Shown: positions 6,852-13,798 of the stretch, piece by piece
How the letters are laid out: each line of letters opens with the position of its first letter
Numbering within the stretch: position 1 is the first letter of the stretch
Assembly (NCBI GenBank): GCA_002339725.1
Contig: DDKN01000129.1
Span: 1-19,380, forward strand
Source of the DNA: Thiobacillus sp. UBA2597
GTDB taxonomy: Bacteria > Pseudomonadota > Gammaproteobacteria > Burkholderiales > Thiobacillaceae
Direction: 5' to 3'
Length of the DNA: 19,380 nt
The notes under the pieces: model-generated
Database searches by the model: none
What the model was told of the DNA's origin: nothing
Seen by the model: the letters and a program-made list of their open reading frames with translations, nothing else
Position numbers and translations under genes: made by a program

Positions 6852-7345
6852 TGCGGGCGGCACTCTGGCTCCTGCTGCTGTTCGGTCTGGCCGTGCTGCT
6901 GGTGCTGGCGGCGCGGTTCGATCAGGGCTACGTCCTCGTCGTCTATCCGCCCTGGCGCATGGAGATGTCCTTCCTGTTCGCCGTGATCTTCGCCACGATC
7001 TGGTTCTTCCTGGCCTATGCCGCGTTGCGCATCCTGCGCGTCACCCTGCGCCTGCCGGGCGAGGTCAAGGCCTGGCGCGCCGAGCGGCGCCGGCGCGAGG
7101 CGGACAATCTGCTCTGCCAGGCCACGGCGGCCCTGCTCGCCGACGATGCGGGCGAGGCCCGGCGCCTGGCCGACCAGGTCCTGGCGGCGGAGCGCACCGA
7201 ACTGGCCGCCCTGGTCGCGGCGCGCGCCGCGCTCGATGCGGGCGACCGCGCTGCGGCCCAAGGCTATCTGGCCCAAGTGGCGCCGGGCAGCGGGCCGATG
7301 GAGGCGACGCGCCAGGCCCTGCTGCGCCGGCTCGAGCAGGCCTGA
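6848..7345 (+). CDS. hemY: Short HemY-like membrane protein
   Basis: The product is 165 residues from ATG 6848, which overlaps the hemX stop as ATGA. A second ATG follows at 6851. Two transmembrane helices (about 4-22 and 41-63) flank the periplasmic segment DQGYVLVVYPPWRMEMS, matching the HemY N-terminal domain. The cytoplasmic part KAWRAERRRREADNLLCQATAALLA then begins the helical repeat region. Family members such as that of E. coli are near 400 residues with a long TPR-like tail. Here the tail is cut to roughly one helical pair or two and ends in a clean stop one base from the convergent gene. The shortening looks natural, because the reading frame is intact and ends compactly. This proteobacterial HemY is not protoporphyrinogen oxidase. 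Confidence 0.85.
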   Translation: MMRAALWLLLLFGLAVLLVLAARFDQGYVLVVYPPWRMEMSFLFAVIFATIWFFLAYAALRILRVTLRLPGEVKAWRAERRRREADNLLCQATAALLADDAGEARRLADQVLAAERTELAALVAARAALDAGDRAAAQGYLAQVAPGSGPMEATRQALLRRLEQA

Positions 7346-7346
7346 G

Positions 7347-8552
7347 TCACACCGCCTGCCCGGCTGCCCAGCCGGACGACCAGGCCCACTGGAAGTTGTA
7401 GCCGCCCAGCCAGCCGGTCACGTCGACCACCTCCCCGATGAAATACAGCCCCGGCACTGCCGTGGCCTCCATGGTCTTGGACGACAGGGCACGGGTGTCC
7501 ACCCCGCCCAGCGTCACCTCGGCCTTGGCATAGCCCAGGGTGCCCGAGGGCATCAGGCGCCAGCCCTGCAGGGATTCGATCGCCGTCTGCATGTCGCGCT
7601 TGCTGAACTGGGCCAGGGGCTTGTCGAGGCCGTGCAGCGCGCACCAGGCCTGGGCAAAACGGCGCGGCAGGTGTTCGGCCAGCCGATTGGCCAAGAGGAC
7701 ATTGCCGTGGCGCTGCGACTCCAGCCAGGCCGGCACGTCGAGATCGGGCAAAAGATCGAGCGCGATCGGCTGCTTCCTGTCGGCGCCGTATGCCTGGAAC
7801 TGCCAGTAGCTGGAGACCTGCAAAATGGCCGGGCCAGACAGGCCGCGGTGGGTGAGCAGCACGTTTTCGCGGAAGCGCGGTTTCATGTCCAGGCAGTGGG
7901 CCTGCGCCTCGAACGAGGCGCCGGACAGGGGCTGCAACTGCGCCAGGGTTTCCGGCGCCAGGGCCAGCGGCACCAGGGCAGGTTTCGGCGCCACCACGGG
8001 CAGGCCGAACTGCTCGGCCACCTGGTAGCCGAAGGGGCTGGCGCCGAGCTTGGGCGCGGCCAGGCCGCCGGTGGCGATCACCAGCGCCTGGCAGCGGAAG
8101 CTGCCCGCGGTGGTGGCGAGCGCGAAGCGCATCTCGTCGCCCTCGCGCCGTTCGATGTGCGCGACCCTGCAACCGGTCGCCCATTGCACGTCGCCCTGGG
8201 CGCATTCCCGCCGCAGCATGGCGATGATGTCCTGGGCCGAGTCGTCGCAGAACAGCTGGCCGTGCGCGCGCTCGTGATAGGGGATGCGGTGGCGCTCGAC
8301 CAGGGCGAGGAAATCGCGCGCGGAGAACTGCTTGAGCGCCGAGCGGGTGAAGTGGGGGTTCTGCGACAGGTAGTTGTCCGGCCCGACCTCGCGGTTGCTG
8401 AAGTTGCAGCGGCCGCCGCCGGAGATGCGGATGCGCTCGCCGATCTTGTCCGCATGGTCGATCAGCAGCACCCGCCGCCCACGCTGGCCGGCCCCGGCCG
8501 CGCACATCATGCCGGCGGCGCCGGCGCCAAGGACGATGACGTCGAAGCGCAT
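7347..8552 (-). CDS. BaiN/HI0933-family FAD-dependent oxidoreductase
   Basis: The product is 401 residues, normal for the family. The N-terminal Rossmann motif VIVLGAGAAG (G9, G11, G14) binds FAD. Next come the family signature SGGGRCNFSN (44-53), then LVIATGGLAAPKLG, and the C-terminal FAD-binding stretch GEVVDVTGWLGGYN (373-386). Members are annotated as NAD(P)/FAD-dependent oxidoreductase, BaiN or YhiN. The physiological substrate is generally unknown, so none is proposed here. It is the second gene of a minus-strand pair, 23 bases after the 2Fe-2S reductase gene, and could be electron-linked to it, but that is inference. It converges on hemY with a single base between stops. Confidence 0.92.
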   Translation of the reverse strand: MRFDVIVLGAGAAGMMCAAGAGQRGRRVLLIDHADKIGERIRISGGGRCNFSNREVGPDNYLSQNPHFTRSALKQFSARDFLALVERHRIPYHERAHGQLFCDDSAQDIIAMLRRECAQGDVQWATGCRVAHIERREGDEMRFALATTAGSFRCQALVIATGGLAAPKLGASPFGYQVAEQFGLPVVAPKPALVPLALAPETLAQLQPLSGASFEAQAHCLDMKPRFRENVLLTHRGLSGPAILQVSSYWQFQAYGADRKQPIALDLLPDLDVPAWLESQRHGNVLLANRLAEHLPRRFAQAWCALHGLDKPLAQFSKRDMQTAIESLQGWRLMPSGTLGYAKAEVTLGGVDTRALSSKTMEATAVPGLYFIGEVVDVTGWLGGYNFQWAWSSGWAAGQAV

Positions 8553-8575
8553 CGGGCGCGGCCGACCCGACCGGC

Positions 8576-9580
8576 TCAGTTGCCCTGGAAGACGAAGGCG
8601 TCGGAGAAGAACTCGTCTTCCGGCAGGCCGCGCGCGGTCAGGGCCTTGTGCGCGGCCTCGACCATCCTGGGCGAGCCGCAGGCGTAGACCTGGTAGCCCG
8701 AGAGATCAGCAAAATCGGCCAGCACGGCGTCCTGCACATAGCCGGTGCGGCCGGGCCAGCCGGCCTCGGGCTGCGACAGCACCGGGATGAAGCTGAAGTT
8801 GCGGTGCTGTTCCTGCCACTGGCCGGGCAGCCCGGCCAGGTACATGTCCTTCAGATTGCGCGCGCCCCAGTACAGGACGAATTGCCGCTCGCTCTGGTGA
8901 TGGAAGACATGGCTCAGGATGCTCTTGATCGGGGCGAAGCCGGTGCCGGTGGCGAGGAAGATCGCCGGCTTGTCCGATTCGCGCAGGAAGAAGCTGCCGA
9001 GTGGGCCGTTGATGCGCATGATGTCCTTCACCTTCATGGTGTTGAACACGTGCTCGGTGAAGGCGCCGCCGGCGACGTGGCGCACGTGCAGTTCGAGCAG
9101 GGCGTCCTCCTCCGGCGCGTTGGCCAGGGAGAAGCTGCGGCGCTTGCCGTCTTTGAGCAAAAAGTCGATGTACTGGCCGGGCAGGAACTGCAGACGCTCG
9201 TTGGCCGGCAGCTTGAGGAAGAGCTGCATCACGTCCTCGCTCAGCCTTTCCATGCGCTCGATGCGGCAGGGCAGGGTCTTGACCGGGATGTCCTTGGCCG
9301 CGCCCACTTCCTTCACCTCGATGACCAGGTCGCTTTTGGGTTTGGCCGAGCAGAACAGGGCCAGGCCACGATGCCGGTCATCGTCGCTCAGGGTGCCGGG
9401 CTGGACCTCGCCGTAATCGACCTGGCCCTCCAGGATCTTGCCCTTGCAGGCGCCGCAGGCGCCGTTGCGGCAGCCATAGGGCAGGGCGAAGCCGGCGTCG
9501 AGCGCGGCGGCAAGCACGGTTTGACCCGCTTCCACAGTAAACTTGTGGCCGCTGGGCTGGATGGTCACCTGATACGACAT
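8576..9580 (-). CDS. 2Fe-2S ferredoxin/FAD/NAD(P)H reductase (AscD/RfbI-like)
   Basis: The product is 334 residues from ATG 9580, which has GAGGAA six bases upstream. The longer open frame to 9820 has no support. An N-terminal plant-type ferredoxin domain carries the 2Fe-2S ligands C37, C42, C45 (CRNGACGAC) and C77. A ferredoxin-NADP-reductase module follows, with the FAD motif RSFSLAN (148-154), the nicotinamide-binding GTGFAPIKS (212-220) and YACGSP (299-304). Such single-chain reductases pass electrons from NAD(P)H via FAD to the cluster and on to a partner oxygenase or dehydratase. Annotation pipelines often name this form CDP-6-deoxy-delta-3,4-glucoseen reductase. No CDP-sugar genes are present here, so that name should not be taken literally. 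The partner is unknown. Confidence 0.93.
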   Translation of the reverse strand: MSYQVTIQPSGHKFTVEAGQTVLAAALDAGFALPYGCRNGACGACKGKILEGQVDYGEVQPGTLSDDDRHRGLALFCSAKPKSDLVIEVKEVGAAKDIPVKTLPCRIERMERLSEDVMQLFLKLPANERLQFLPGQYIDFLLKDGKRRSFSLANAPEEDALLELHVRHVAGGAFTEHVFNTMKVKDIMRINGPLGSFFLRESDKPAIFLATGTGFAPIKSILSHVFHHQSERQFVLYWGARNLKDMYLAGLPGQWQEQHRNFSFIPVLSQPEAGWPGRTGYVQDAVLADFADLSGYQVYACGSPRMVEAAHKALTARGLPEDEFFSDAFVFQGN

Positions 9581-9613
9581 CCTGCATTCCTCACGAATCT
9601 GCAAAGAAAAGAC

Positions 9614-10474
9614 ATGTTGCGCATACTCATCATCGGCTGCGGCGATATCGGCCTTCGCATCGCCCGCCAACTCCAGGGCCGGGCCCGGCTCTATGCCCTG
9701 AGCCGCTCGCCCGGCAGCCGCGCCCAACTGCGCGCCGCCGGCATCACGCCCATCGCCGGCGATCTCGACGACCGCAGGAGCCTCAAACGCCTGGCCGGCC
9801 TGGCCGACTGGGTGTTGCATCTGGCGCCGCCGCCGGGCGAGGGGGCGGATGATCCGCGCACCGCCCGGCTGCTGGCAGCACTGGGGCGGGGCAGTCTACC
9901 ACGGGCGCTCACCTACATCAGTACCACCGGGGTCTATGGCGATTGCGCCGGGGCCTGGGTGCCCGAGACCCGGCCCGTTCGCCCGCACAACGCCCGGGCC
10001 AGGCGCCGGGTCGCGGCCGAGCGGCGGCTGCGCGGCTGGGGTGCCAGCCATGGCGTCAGGGTGGCCATCCTGCGCGCGCCTGGCATTTACGCGGCCGACC
10101 GTCTGCCCGAGGCGCGGCTGCGCCAGGGGCTGCCCGCCCTGCTGCCGGAGCAGGACATCTACACCAACCACATCCACGCCGAGGATCTGGCCCGGCTGTG
10201 CATCACGGCCTTGTTTCGCGCCCGGACCAACCGGATTTACAACGCGGTCGACGACAGCGGCCACAAGATGGGCGACTGGTTCGATCGGGTGGCCGACCAC
10301 CTCGGGCTGCCGCGGCCGCCGCGACGCCCGCGGGCCGAGGTCGAGGCGGCCGTGACGCCGGCCATGCGCAGCTTCCTGAGCGAATCGCGCCGGCTGTCCA
10401 ACCGGCGCATCAAGCACGAACTGCGTTTCCGCCTGCGCTATCCCACGGTGCAGGCGGGCTTGGCGGCGGCATGA
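9614..10474 (+). CDS. YeeZ-like NAD-binding SDR-family protein
   Basis: The product is 286 residues from ATG 9614. It starts with a Rossmann motif ILIIGCGDIG (G8, G10, G13), then YISTTGVYGD (101-110), which matches the core of extended SDR epimerases, then HAEDLARL, and a C-terminal SNRRIKHELRFRLRYPT typical of NAD-dependent epimerase-like proteins such as YeeZ. The usual YxxxK catalytic pair is not visible. The expected place reads ARARRRVAAE, so classical epimerase chemistry is doubtful. It diverges from the 2Fe-2S reductase gene across 33 bases. Its stop overlaps the start of the transglutaminase-like gene as ATGA, implying co-translation of the two. Substrate unknown. Confidence 0.85.
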   Translation: MLRILIIGCGDIGLRIARQLQGRARLYALSRSPGSRAQLRAAGITPIAGDLDDRRSLKRLAGLADWVLHLAPPPGEGADDPRTARLLAALGRGSLPRALTYISTTGVYGDCAGAWVPETRPVRPHNARARRRVAAERRLRGWGASHGVRVAILRAPGIYAADRLPEARLRQGLPALLPEQDIYTNHIHAEDLARLCITALFRARTNRIYNAVDDSGHKMGDWFDRVADHLGLPRPPRRPRAEVEAAVTPAMRSFLSESRRLSNRRIKHELRFRLRYPTVQAGLAAA

Positions 10475-11589
10475 AACCGACCGGCGGCATTCTTTTCAGG
10501 ACGGACGATCAGGCCGGGCTCGCTCAGGCGGGCACGGCCTTCCATGAGCTGCTCGCGGCGCACGGCCTGGCGGCCGAGGTCGAAGCGGACGCCGCACCCG
10601 GCGGCCTGCGCTTTTATCTCAAGCCGGACACGGCGACGCAATGGGCACCCGATGCCGACACCTTGGGGCTGTGCGCGCAGCTGGGGCTTGACGGCGTGGC
10701 CCGGCCGCAGGATCTGGAAAAGGAGATCCTGGTCGCCATGCTGCTCGGCCCGGTGGCCTTCGCGTTTCCCAGTTACGCCGAGCTCATCGCCGCCCTCCAC
10801 ATGCGGCGCTTCATCGTCGAGGCCGCGCGCGAGACCGAGCTCGACTTCCACACCAGCGAGGCGGAGCGCCCGGCCGACTACTGGCGCTATGTCGAGGACT
10901 GCGGCTTCGTCATCCTGCCCGGCCGGCCGCTGATCGAGGCCCTGCGCCTGGCCACCCAGCCCGAGCGGTCGGGTCGGCGCTATGCCTTCTCCTGCTACCG
11001 GGCGACCGAATACGTCATCCTGCTGGGCATCGCCCAGGAACTGGCCGCAAGCAACCCCGAGCTGCTGGCCCGGCTGCAGCGGCAGTGGGAGCAGCGGCCC
11101 ATCATGTCCGGCCGCTTTCACGACGTCTTCCTGCGCGAGTATGGCAGCATGGAAGACCCGCTGCCGATGAAGTATTACGTGCCGGGCGACCGGCTCTGGT
11201 TCCGCAACCCGGATCCGGTCTCGTCCGACGTGGCCGGCTTCGAGGGCTCCTGGGTGTTCTATCTCGGCGGCGGTCTGTTCACCAATTTCTGGCGTCACGG
11301 CAGGCCCTTCACCCTGGCCACGAAATGCCTGGAGATCTACCACTGGCGCCACGGCGTCTATCGCGACGCCGCCGGCGAATTGCAGATGGACGAGGCCAGG
11401 GTCGAGGCGCAGGTCCAGGCCACCCTGCGCGATCCGGCCGAGACCGCGCGCATCGTCGAACGCATGCTGCGCTACCGCGACCCCAAGGGGGTGTATGCCG
11501 AGGGCGGCTGCATCGACACCACGCGCGAGTATCCGCGCTGGGTCTGTCCGGGCACGGCCGACCTGGTCGTGCCCGACCTGCCGCGCTGA
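10471..11589 (+). CDS. Tgl-like transglutaminase-fold protein
   Basis: The product is 372 residues, with no signal peptide or membrane helix. Residues about 95-285 align by eye with Bacillus spore-coat protein-glutamine gamma-glutamyltransferase Tgl as I recall it. SYAELIAALHMRRFIVEAAR matches the SIAELMFELKLRMNIVAAAK region. YWRYVEDCGFVILPGRPLIEALR and YAFSCYRATEYVI (C175 at the Tgl Cys116 position) also match, as do PGDRLWFRNPDP and GFEGSWVFYLG. Tgl makes glutamyl-lysine isopeptide crosslinks. The two glutamates proposed to act with Cys116 (Glu115, Glu187) appear as S174 and S260 here, so the chemistry may differ. N- and C-terminal extensions of about 90 residues each are absent from Bacillus Tgl (about 245 residues). 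It starts inside the stop of the SDR gene. Homology is likely, function unproven. Confidence 0.7.
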   Translation: MKPTGGILFRTDDQAGLAQAGTAFHELLAAHGLAAEVEADAAPGGLRFYLKPDTATQWAPDADTLGLCAQLGLDGVARPQDLEKEILVAMLLGPVAFAFPSYAELIAALHMRRFIVEAARETELDFHTSEAERPADYWRYVEDCGFVILPGRPLIEALRLATQPERSGRRYAFSCYRATEYVILLGIAQELAASNPELLARLQRQWEQRPIMSGRFHDVFLREYGSMEDPLPMKYYVPGDRLWFRNPDPVSSDVAGFEGSWVFYLGGGLFTNFWRHGRPFTLATKCLEIYHWRHGVYRDAAGELQMDEARVEAQVQATLRDPAETARIVERMLRYRDPKGVYAEGGCIDTTREYPRWVCPGTADLVVPDLPR

Positions 11590-11590
11590 A

Positions 11591-12094
11591 TCAGATGCTG
11601 GCCGACTCCAGTTCGAACTGGATCGCGCCGATGCCGGCCTGGGCGCAGGCCTCATCCTGTTCCCCGGTCGGCGCACCCGAGATACCCACCGCGCCCACGA
11701 TGTTGCCGGCCGCCTCGATCGGTACGCCGCCGGCGGAAAACACCAGGCCATCGATCTTGCCGACTGAGAAGGGCTGGGTGAAACGGTTGGTCATGGTCGA
11801 GGTGGCGGCATTGAAGTTGACCGCGGTATAGGCCTTCTGCCGGCTCACCTCCAGGGTCACCGGCGGCGCCAGGGTGTCGCGCAGCACCACCATCGCATCG
11901 CCGCTGCGGTCGACCACGGTCACGGCGATCTGGATGTTCTGCTTGCGGCAGGCGTCGATGGCGGCGCGCGCCAGCTTTTCCGAGGCCTCGACCGTCAGGC
12001 GCGGGATCTTCACCACCACCGGCACATCGGCGGCCAGGGCGGGCAGGGTGAAGGCGACGACACAGCTTGCAGCAATCAAACGCAACGTATTCAT
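11591..12094 (-). CDS. Secreted GlcG/HbpS-type heme-binding protein
   Basis: The product is 167 residues from ATG 12094, set by the excellent AAGGAG six bases upstream. A signal peptide (MNTLRLIAASCVVAFTLPAL, then AA) predicts export. The mature GlcG/HbpS domain shows KLARAAIDACRKQNIQIAVTVVDRSGDAMVVLR, SRQKAYTAVNF, FSAGGVPIE (119-127), IVGAVGISGAPTGEQDEACAQAGI, which is the classical C-terminal signature of the family. Family members include heme- or cobalamin-linked and two-component-associated extracellular proteins. Ligand binding here is inferred only from the family name. An in-frame upstream ATG (12169) would add 25 residues that themselves look like a signal peptide but lacks a ribosome binding site. 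The stop is one base from the stop of the convergent Tgl-like gene. Confidence 0.9.
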   Translation of the reverse strand: MNTLRLIAASCVVAFTLPALAADVPVVVKIPRLTVEASEKLARAAIDACRKQNIQIAVTVVDRSGDAMVVLRDTLAPPVTLEVSRQKAYTAVNFNAATSTMTNRFTQPFSVGKIDGLVFSAGGVPIEAAGNIVGAVGISGAPTGEQDEACAQAGIGAIQFELESASI

Positions 12095-12100
12095 GGGAGT

Positions 12101-12106
12101 CTCCTT
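12101..12106 (-). promoter_or_regulatory. Ribosome binding site deciding the GlcG/HbpS start
   Basis: AAGGAG on the minus strand, six bases before the ATG at 12094-12092, is a textbook Shine-Dalgarno sequence. It favours this start over the upstream in-frame ATG at 12169. Confidence 0.75.
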
Positions 12107-12270
12107 TGAAAAGCTTGCGGGGGATGCCGACAGGCCGGCCGCAACAACCAAGGCCAATACTTTCCACATCGGGCATGGGCACCGGTCGAGCCTGGAGGGC
12201 TATGGTACGGCCATTGCCTGAAGATTTCATGCCTGGCGCGAGCAGGGTTATTCGCCGGTGTCAGCCGGTT

Positions 12271-12298
12271 TTGCGCCAGCGGCGCCGGGGATTACAAT
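12271..12298 (+). promoter_or_regulatory. Sigma-70-type promoter for the yqgE-pyr-lon transcription unit
   Basis: TTGCGC (12271-12276), a 16-base spacer and TACAAT (12293-12298) give a good vegetative promoter 25 bases before the yqgE ATG. It is the only clear promoter ahead of the tightly packed seven-gene series. The remainder of the 228-base gap between the divergent genes (12095-12270) shows no supported gene, and no convincing promoter for the leftward gene was found. Confidence 0.55.
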
Positions 12299-12322
12299 GA
12301 ACTGAGAGAAAGCCGACCGACC

Positions 12323-12883
12323 ATGGAAAACGCCAATTTCACCGACCATTTCCTGATCGCCATGCCCAACATGACGGACCCCAATTTCGCCGGGACGCTG
12401 ACCTATATCTGCGAACACGGCGAGCAGGGGGCCCTGGGGGTGGTGGTGAACCGGCCGATCGACCTGTCGCTGGAAAAGCTGTTCGAGCAGATCGGCCTGG
12501 AGCTGGACGATGCCGCCCTCAAGGACAACCCGGTCTATTACGGCGGGCCGGTGCAGACCGAGCGCGGCTTCGTCCTGCACCGCCCGATCGGCGCCTGGGG
12601 CTCCACTCTGTCGGTGCACGACCATATCGGCTTGACCACCTCGAAGGACATCCTGGAGGCGACCGCCCGCCATCAGGGGCCCGAGCAGATCCTGGTCACC
12701 CTGGGTTATGCCGGCTGGGCGCCGGGCCAGCTCGAGGAGGAGATCAAGCAGAACGCCTGGCTGACCGTGCCGGCCGACCCCGAGGTGATCTTCGGCCTGC
12801 CGCCGGAGGCCCGGTTGCCCGCGGCGATGCACCTGCTCGGCGTCGATCTGTCGATGCTGTCCGAGGAAGCCGGGCACGCCTGA
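12323..12883 (+). CDS. yqgE: YqgE/AlgH family protein
   Basis: The product is 186 residues, the family norm. It opens with the conserved FTDHFLIAMPNMTDPNFAGTL stretch (starting at about residue 6), followed by YICEHGEQGALGVVVNRP, YYGGPVQTERGFVLH, and ILVTLGYAGWAPGQLEEEI with the invariant Gly-Tyr-Ala-Gly-Trp. The family (AlgH in Pseudomonas) has a known fold but no firmly established biochemical role. It is almost always next to yqgF, as here, where the TGA overlaps the following ATG by one base. ATG 12323 is preceded by a loose purine-rich GAGAGAAAG. Confidence 0.95.
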   Translation: MENANFTDHFLIAMPNMTDPNFAGTLTYICEHGEQGALGVVVNRPIDLSLEKLFEQIGLELDDAALKDNPVYYGGPVQTERGFVLHRPIGAWGSTLSVHDHIGLTTSKDILEATARHQGPEQILVTLGYAGWAPGQLEEEIKQNAWLTVPADPEVIFGLPPEARLPAAMHLLGVDLSMLSEEAGHA

Positions 12884-13326
12884 TGAAACCGGTGCGACGC
12901 GGCACCGTGCTGGCCTTCGACTTCGGCACCAAGCGCATCGGGGTCGCCATGGGCGAGTGGGAGACCGGCCTGGCGCATGCCCTGGAGATCATCGCCGAGG
13001 AGGCCAACGCGCCGCGTTTCGCCCGAATCGGCGCCCTGATTGCCGAATGGCGGCCGATCGAGCTGGTGGTCGGCCTGCCGCTCAGCCTCGAAGGCGGGGA
13101 ACACGAATTGACCCGGCGCTGCCGGCGCTTCGCCAACCAGCTGCACGGCCGGTTCGGCCTGCCGGTGCACCTAGTGGACGAGCGGCTGAGCTCGGTCGAG
13201 GCCGAGGCGCGGCTGGCCGAGGCCGGCGTGCGCGGCGAGCGCCTGAAGGCCCTGACCGACAGCCTGGCCGCCGAACAGATTCTTCAGGACTATTTGACAC
13301 GCCATGCAACTACCCACTCCGATTGA
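12883..13326 (+). CDS. yqgF: YqgF/RuvX putative pre-16S rRNA nuclease
   Basis: The product is 147 residues with an RNase H-like fold. Seen are LAFDFGTKRIGVAMG with D12, IELVVGLPLS, HLVDERLSSVEAEARL with E100, and the closing DSLAAEQILQDYL with D126. These are the three acidic residues that form the metal-binding active site of the family. In E. coli the essential YqgF matures the 5' end of 16S rRNA. The older name is Holliday junction resolvase-like RuvX. The 3' end overlaps pyrR by 23 bases. Confidence 0.95.
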   Translation: MKPVRRGTVLAFDFGTKRIGVAMGEWETGLAHALEIIAEEANAPRFARIGALIAEWRPIELVVGLPLSLEGGEHELTRRCRRFANQLHGRFGLPVHLVDERLSSVEAEARLAEAGVRGERLKALTDSLAAEQILQDYLTRHATTHSD

Positions 13327-13798
13327 ACTGATCGACCGTCTGGCCGAGCAGATCCGGCCCAGCCTGAGCCCGGACTGCGCCCTGGTCGGCATCCACACCG
13401 GCGGCGTCTGGGTGATGGAGGCGCTGGCCCAGCGTCTGGGCGCCGAGCTGCCGCGCGGCAGCCTGGACATCGCCTTCTATCGCGACGATTTTTCGCGCAT
13501 CGGCCTGCATCCGGTGGTCAAACCCTCCCGCATCGGGTTCGAGGTCGAGGGCCGGCGCCTCCTCCTGGTCGACGACGTCCTGTATACTGGCCGCACCGTG
13601 CGCGCCGCCATGAATCAACTGTTCGACTACGGCCGCCCCGCGGCCATCCGGCTGGCAGTGCTGGTGGATCGCGGGGGGCGTGAATTACCCATCTGCCCTG
13701 ACTTCGTTGGTTTCACGTTGGAGCTGCCGGACGACCGCCACCTCTCGCTGACGCGCAGCGCCGACGGCAGGCTCGATTTCGTGCAGGGGGCGGCGTGA
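13304..13798 (+). CDS. pyrR: PyrR bifunctional regulator/uracil phosphoribosyltransferase
   Basis: The product is 164 residues, a type I phosphoribosyltransferase. The PRPP loop LLLVDDVLYTGRTVRAA (87-102) is the PyrR form, with VGIHTGGVWVMEAL near the start and LDIAFYRDDFSRIG, where PyrR has the conserved Arg-Asp-Asp. In Bacillus PyrR binds pyr mRNA with UMP to attenuate transcription. In proteobacteria it sits ahead of pyrB, as here, but a role in attenuation is less certain. I saw no Bacillus-type anti-antiterminator structure in the region before it. It begins 23 bases inside yqgF and overlaps the GTG start of pyrB by four bases. Confidence 0.93.
   Translation: MQLPTPIELIDRLAEQIRPSLSPDCALVGIHTGGVWVMEALAQRLGAELPRGSLDIAFYRDDFSRIGLHPVVKPSRIGFEVEGRRLLLVDDVLYTGRTVRAAMNQLFDYGRPAAIRLAVLVDRGGRELPICPDFVGFTLELPDDRHLSLTRSADGRLDFVQGAA

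Noticed and set aside
9581..9820. Extension of the 2Fe-2S reductase upstream of 9580
   Set aside because: It overlaps the SDR gene on the other strand and lacks motifs. The ATG at 9580 has a good ribosome binding site and starts the ferredoxin domain.
12067..12300. 77-codon plus-strand open frame in the gap before yqgE
   Set aside because: It has no ribosome binding site, begins antisense to the signal peptide of the GlcG/HbpS gene, and has random-looking Arg/Pro/Gln composition.
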